DNA of 7,815 bases from Actinomycetota bacterium (GTDB lineage: Bacteria > Actinomycetota > Actinomycetes > Streptosporangiales > Streptosporangiaceae). How positions within the stretch are numbered: position 1 is the stretch's first letter; each line of letters starts with the position of its first letter. Made by a program: the position numbers and the translations under genes. A model generated the notes under the pieces. The model had not been told where the DNA came from, made no database searches, and saw only the letters and a program-made list of their open reading frames with translations. Shown piece by piece: positions 4,951-7,815 of this stretch. The stretch spans positions 21,998 through 29,812 of the forward strand of contig PLIQ01000239.1 of assembly GCA_003140115.1 (NCBI GenBank), given 5' to 3'.

Positions 4951-7567
4951 AACTCGCCGGATTCTCGTACGTCACGGTGAGCTCGCCGTCCGCCAGGCCG
5001 ACGCGGATGACGGCGCCGTCGCGGACATCGCCGGCCAGCAGGGCGCGTCCGATCCGGGTCTCGACCTCGCGGCTGATGAACCGGCGCAGCGGGCGGGCAC
5101 CGTAGACCGGGTCGAAGCCCTGCTGCGCGATGTACCTGCGGGCCTCCTCGCTGAGCTCGAGGGTCATCTGCCGGTCGGCGAGCCTGGTCCGCAGATCGTT
5201 GAACATCAGGTCGACGATGCGCTCGATCTCGGTGGGGGTCAGCGGCTTGAACAGCACGATCTCGTCCAGGCGGTTCAAGAACTCGGGCCGGAATGTCGAA
5301 CGCAGCGAGGCCATGACGCGCTCGCGGGCGTCCGGCTTGATCTCCCCGCCCGAGGTCACCCCGTCCAGCAGGTACTCCGAGCCGACGTTCGAGGTCATGA
5401 TGATCACTGTGTTGCGGAAGTCCACGGTGCGACCCTGCGCGTCGGTGAGCCTGCCATCGTCCAGGACCTGCAGCAGCGTGTTGAACACATCCGGGTGCGC
5501 CTTCTCGATCTCGTCGAACAGCACCACCGAGTACGGCTTGCGCCGCACCGCCTCGGTCAGCTGCCCGCCCTCCTCATAGCCGACGTACCCGGGTGGCGCG
5601 CCGAGCAGCCGGCTGACCGTGTGCCGCTCCTGGTATTCACTCATGTCGATCCGGACCATGTTGTCCTCGGTGTCGAACAGCGCCGCCGCCAGGGACTTGG
5701 CCAGCTCGGTCTTGCCGACCCCGGTGGGGCCGAGGAAGATGAACGACCCGATCGGCCGGCGCGGGTCCTTAATGCCCGAACGGGCCCGGATGACAGCGTC
5801 GGCGACCAGTTGCACGGCCTCGCCCTGGCCGATCACCCGTTCCTGCAGGATCTTGTCCAGCGCCAGCAGCTTTTCCCGCTCGCCTTCTTGCAGCCGGGCC
5901 AGCGGGATGCCGGTCCAGCGCGAAACGATCCCGGCGATCTCATCCTCGGTGACGACCTCCCGCAGCAGCCGCCGGCCGCCCTGCCGGACGGCGAGTTGCT
6001 CCTCTTCGGCCGCCAGGCGCCGCTCGAGGTCCGGGATCCGGCCCAGCCGCAGCTCCGCGGCCCGGTTGAGATCGTAGTCACGCTCGGCCTGCTCGGCTTC
6101 CTGACGCAGCCGCTCCAGCTCCTCGCGCTGCTCCTGGACCTTGCGTAGCGCCCGGCGCTCGGCCTCCCACTGGGCCCGCAGCGCGTCAGATTCGGCCCGC
6201 AGGTCGGCCAGTTCCTTGCCGAGGTCCTCCAGCCGCGCCTTGCTCGCCGGGTCGGTCTCCTTGGCCAGGGCGGCTTCCTCGATCTCCAGCCGCATCACCC
6301 GCCGGGTGAGCTCGTCCAGTTCGGCCGGCATCGAGTCGATCTCGGTCCGCAGCATCGCGCAGGCCTCGTCGACCAGGTCGATCGCCTTGTCCGGCAGGAA
6401 CCGGTCGGAGATGTAGCGGTGGCTCAGGGTGACCGCGGCGACCAGCGCGCCGTCGGCTATCTTCACGCCGTGGAACACCTCGAGCCGCTCCCGCAGGCCA
6501 CGCAGGATCGAGATCGCGTCCTCCACCGACGGCTCGTCCACCAGCACCGGCTGGAACCGGCGCTCCAGCGCCGCGTCCTTCTCGATCCGCTGGCGGTACT
6601 CATCCAGCGTCGTCGCGCCGATCAGGTGCAGCTCGCCACGGGCCAGCATCGGCTTGAGCATGTTGCCCGCGTCCATCGCGCCCTCGGCCGCCCCGGCCCC
6701 GACCACGGTATGGAGCTCGTCCACGAACAGCAAGATGCGTCCCTGCGCCGCCTTGACCTCGGCCAGGACCGCCTTGAGCCGTTCTTCGAACTCGCCGCGG
6801 TACTTGGCCCCGGCGACCAGCGCGGCCAGGTCGAGGCTGAAGATGGTCCGGTCCCGCAGCCCCTCGGGCACGTCGCCGCGGTTGATCCGCTGGGCCAGGC
6901 CCTCCACGATCGCGGTCTTGCCCACCCCCGGATCGCCGACCAGGACCGGGTTGTTCTTGGTCTTGCGGGACAGGATCTGGATCACCCGCCGGATCTCGGC
7001 GTCACGTCCGATGACCGGGTCGAGCCGGCCGGCCGCGGCGTCGGCCACCAGGTCAGTGCCGTACTTGTCGAGTGCCTCGTAGGCGGTCTCGGGCATCGCG
7101 GACCTGACCCGCTGGTTCCCCCGAATCTTGGTCAGCGCCTGCAGGAAGCCGTCCCTGGTCAGCCCCTGCTGCTGCAGCAGCCGTCCGGCAGCAGTCGCCG
7201 AGCCCTCGTCGAGCAGCGCCATGACCAGGTGCTCCACCGAGACGTACTCGTCCTTGAGCCGGCCCGCCTCCTGGTTGGCCGCATCGAGCAGGCGGGCCAG
7301 CCGCTGGGTGACGTGGACCTGCCCCGGGGCGACGCCCGGGCCGGTAACCTTCGGGCGCTTGGCGAGCTCGGCCTCGAGCGCCGTCCGCAACTGGTCCGGA
7401 TCGGCGCCGGCCTGGGCCAGCAGGCGGGGGACGATGCCGTCCTGCTGGTCGAGCAGGGCCAGCAGCAGGTGCTCGCCGTCCACTTCGGTGTGCCCGAGGC
7501 GCAGCGCCTTAGCCTGCGCGTCGTGCAGTGCTTCGGTCGACTTTTGCGTCAGGTGGCTGGGGTCCAT
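4949..7567 (-). CDS. clpB: ATP-dependent protein disaggregase ClpB (Hsp104 family)
   Basis: An 872-aa AAA+ chaperone, close to the usual 850-880 aa. It forms hexamers that thread aggregated polypeptides through a central pore and works with DnaK/DnaJ/GrpE to refold proteins after stress. Domain order: N domain of two Clp_N repeats (about 1-150); first AAA+ module with Walker [10 protein letters not shown] (211-219), pore-loop tyrosine in GAKYRGEFE (Tyr256), Walker B LLFVDE (279-284) and the ERRF arginine-finger region (about 335-338); coiled-coil middle domain (about 405-530), very rich in Glu, Arg, Leu and Ala, which distinguishes ClpB from ClpA and docks DnaK; second AAA+ module with Walker A GPTGVGKT (613-620), pore loop GYVGYEEGG (660-668), Walker B VVLFDE (681-686), FLNRLDE arginine finger (about 764-770) and the GARPLRR sensor 2 (823-829). 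All catalytic residues are intact, and no ClpP-binding loop is expected. The ATG at 7567 is preceded by GGAAGG; the longer frame upstream overlaps cbpM in another frame. In actinobacteria clpB is often under HspR control, but the operon promoter lies outside this window. Confidence 0.97.
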   Translation of the reverse strand: MDPSHLTQKSTEALHDAQAKALRLGHTEVDGEHLLLALLDQQDGIVPRLLAQAGADPDQLRTALEAELAKRPKVTGPGVAPGQVHVTQRLARLLDAANQEAGRLKDEYVSVEHLVMALLDEGSATAAGRLLQQQGLTRDGFLQALTKIRGNQRVRSAMPETAYEALDKYGTDLVADAAAGRLDPVIGRDAEIRRVIQILSRKTKNNPVLVGDPGVGKTAIVEGLAQRINRGDVPEGLRDRTIFSLDLAALVAGAKYRGEFEERLKAVLAEVKAAQGRILLFVDELHTVVGAGAAEGAMDAGNMLKPMLARGELHLIGATTLDEYRQRIEKDAALERRFQPVLVDEPSVEDAISILRGLRERLEVFHGVKIADGALVAAVTLSHRYISDRFLPDKAIDLVDEACAMLRTEIDSMPAELDELTRRVMRLEIEEAALAKETDPASKARLEDLGKELADLRAESDALRAQWEAERRALRKVQEQREELERLRQEAEQAERDYDLNRAAELRLGRIPDLERRLAAEEEQLAVRQGGRRLLREVVTEDEIAGIVSRWTGIPLARLQEGEREKLLALDKILQERVIGQGEAVQLVADAVIRARSGIKDPRRPIGSFIFLGPTGVGKTELAKSLAAALFDTEDNMVRIDMSEYQERHTVSRLLGAPPGYVGYEEGGQLTEAVRRKPYSVVLFDEIEKAHPDVFNTLLQVLDDGRLTDAQGRTVDFRNTVIIMTSNVGSEYLLDGVTSGGEIKPDARERVMASLRSTFRPEFLNRLDEIVLFKPLTPTEIERIVDLMFNDLRTRLADRQMTLELSEEARRYIAQQGFDPVYGARPLRRFISREVETRIGRALLAGDVRDGAVIRVGLADGELTVTYENPAS

Positions 7568-7569
7568 GT

Positions 7570-7815
7570 TCACCTTCCCGGCGGTCGGGCCTCCCGCAGG
7601 GCCGCTTCGAGTACCGCGATCCGGTCCAGCAGGTCGGTGACCAGCCCGACGGCCGCGTAGTTGAGCCCGAATCCGGCGCGGAGCCGCTGGATCCGACCCA
7701 TGAGCGCCACCTGGCTGGGGGCGAACCACAGCTCGCCGGCCGCGTCGCGGTCGGCGTCGAGGATGCCCAGGGCGACGAGACTGCGGACCAGGTCCGGGTG
7801 CGTGCCCGTCGCCCG
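7570..7815 (-). CDS. CbpM-like MerR-family chaperone modulator (N-terminus cut off by window edge)
   Basis: The last 81 codons of a small MerR-like helix-turn-helix protein, ending at TGA 7572-7570. Seen: [18 protein letters not shown], an HTH-type helix pair, then the wing-like [20 protein letters not shown], then a C-terminal leucine-rich helix [20 protein letters not shown] and a Glu/Arg/Pro tail. The GELWF turn and the RIQRLR-GLNYA pattern match CbpM, which in E. coli binds and inhibits the DnaJ-like co-chaperone CbpA. In actinobacteria a cbpM-like gene commonly sits between a dnaJ/cbpA gene and clpB, which is what I predict upstream of the window. The alternative is the MerR-type heat-shock repressor HspR, a longer protein with a different C-terminus; it would bind DNA at HAIR sites, none of which lie inside the window. 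The clpB ribosome binding site sits inside the last codons of this gene, so the two are coupled. Confidence 0.72.
   Translation of the reverse strand, partial: RATGTHPDLVRSLVALGILDADRDAAGELWFAPSQVALMGRIQRLRAGFGLNYAAVGLVTDLLDRIAVLEAALREARPPGR
7573..7578 (-). promoter_or_regulatory. clpB ribosome binding site inside the cbpM 3' end
   Basis: GGAAGG on the minus strand, part of the last two codons of the CbpM-like gene, five bases before the clpB ATG; the stop TGA and the ATG are separated by only two bases. This fixes the clpB start at 7567 and points to translational coupling with cbpM. Confidence 0.6.

Noticed and set aside
4181..6148. Very long open frame on the plus strand (655 codons) opposite clpB and trxC, with a second of 413 codons at 6419-7660
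   Set aside because: Both are antisense to clpB, whose Walker motifs and pore loops are intact. Long open frames on the opposite strand are expected from GC-rich third positions; the products are Arg/Gln/Pro/Leu-rich with no recognisable domain.
1..7815. Defence, mobile-element or biosynthetic cluster
   Set aside because: No transposase, integrase, CRISPR repeat, toxin-antitoxin pair or polyketide/peptide synthetase gene is present; the SnoaL-like protein alone does not imply a polyketide pathway.

Overview
The window is very GC-rich DNA with Shine-Dalgarno and GTG/ATG start usage typical of high-GC Gram-positive bacteria. Protein similarities (CbpM-ClpB-thioredoxin order, a TetR regulator of the actinobacterial type, an F420-free small-molecule enzyme set) point to an Actinomycetota chromosome. 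I cannot name a genus. Nothing looks phage- or transposon-derived, and I see no tRNA, rRNA, CRISPR array or insertion sequence.

Layout, left to right. Positions 1-3558 carry five minus-strand genes, read here in transcription order from right to left: a TetR-family repressor (3558-2878), a SnoaL-like/ester-cyclase-fold protein (2759-2301), a membrane-anchored endonuclease/exonuclease/phosphatase-fold hydrolase (2236-1277), an unusual one-cysteine redoxin (1193-597), and the N-terminal 188 codons of a nitronate monooxygenase that runs off the left edge (566 to beyond 1). A single plus-strand gene, a SAM-dependent methyltransferase resembling glycine/sarcosine N-methyltransferases (3732-4490), is divergent from tetR. 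It converges, with only 16 bp between the stop codons, on the chaperone operon. That operon occupies the right half on the minus strand: the end of a cbpM-like MerR-type chaperone modulator (runs off the right edge, ends 7570), clpB (7567-4949), and a zinc-ribbon thioredoxin of the TrxC type (4935-4507).

How the genes work together. The right half is a protein-quality-control unit: CbpM would modulate a DnaJ/CbpA co-chaperone encoded just outside the window, ClpB disaggregates proteins with DnaK, and the thioredoxin reduces disulfides in damaged proteins. Gaps of 2 and 13 bp, with ribosome binding sites inside the upstream genes, argue for one translationally coupled transcript. The left half looks like accessory detoxification/redox functions: redoxin plus nitronate monooxygenase form a likely two-gene unit 30 bp apart, and the TetR repressor probably controls the SnoaL-like gene through a striking nested palindrome at 2779-2824.

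No gap between genes exceeds 300 bases; the longest is the 173-bp tetR/methyltransferase divergent region. I find no convincing new multi-gene system. The most informative non-coding signal is the nested dyad upstream of the SnoaL-like gene, and the most unusual protein is the redoxin lacking the canonical Thr and resolving Cys.
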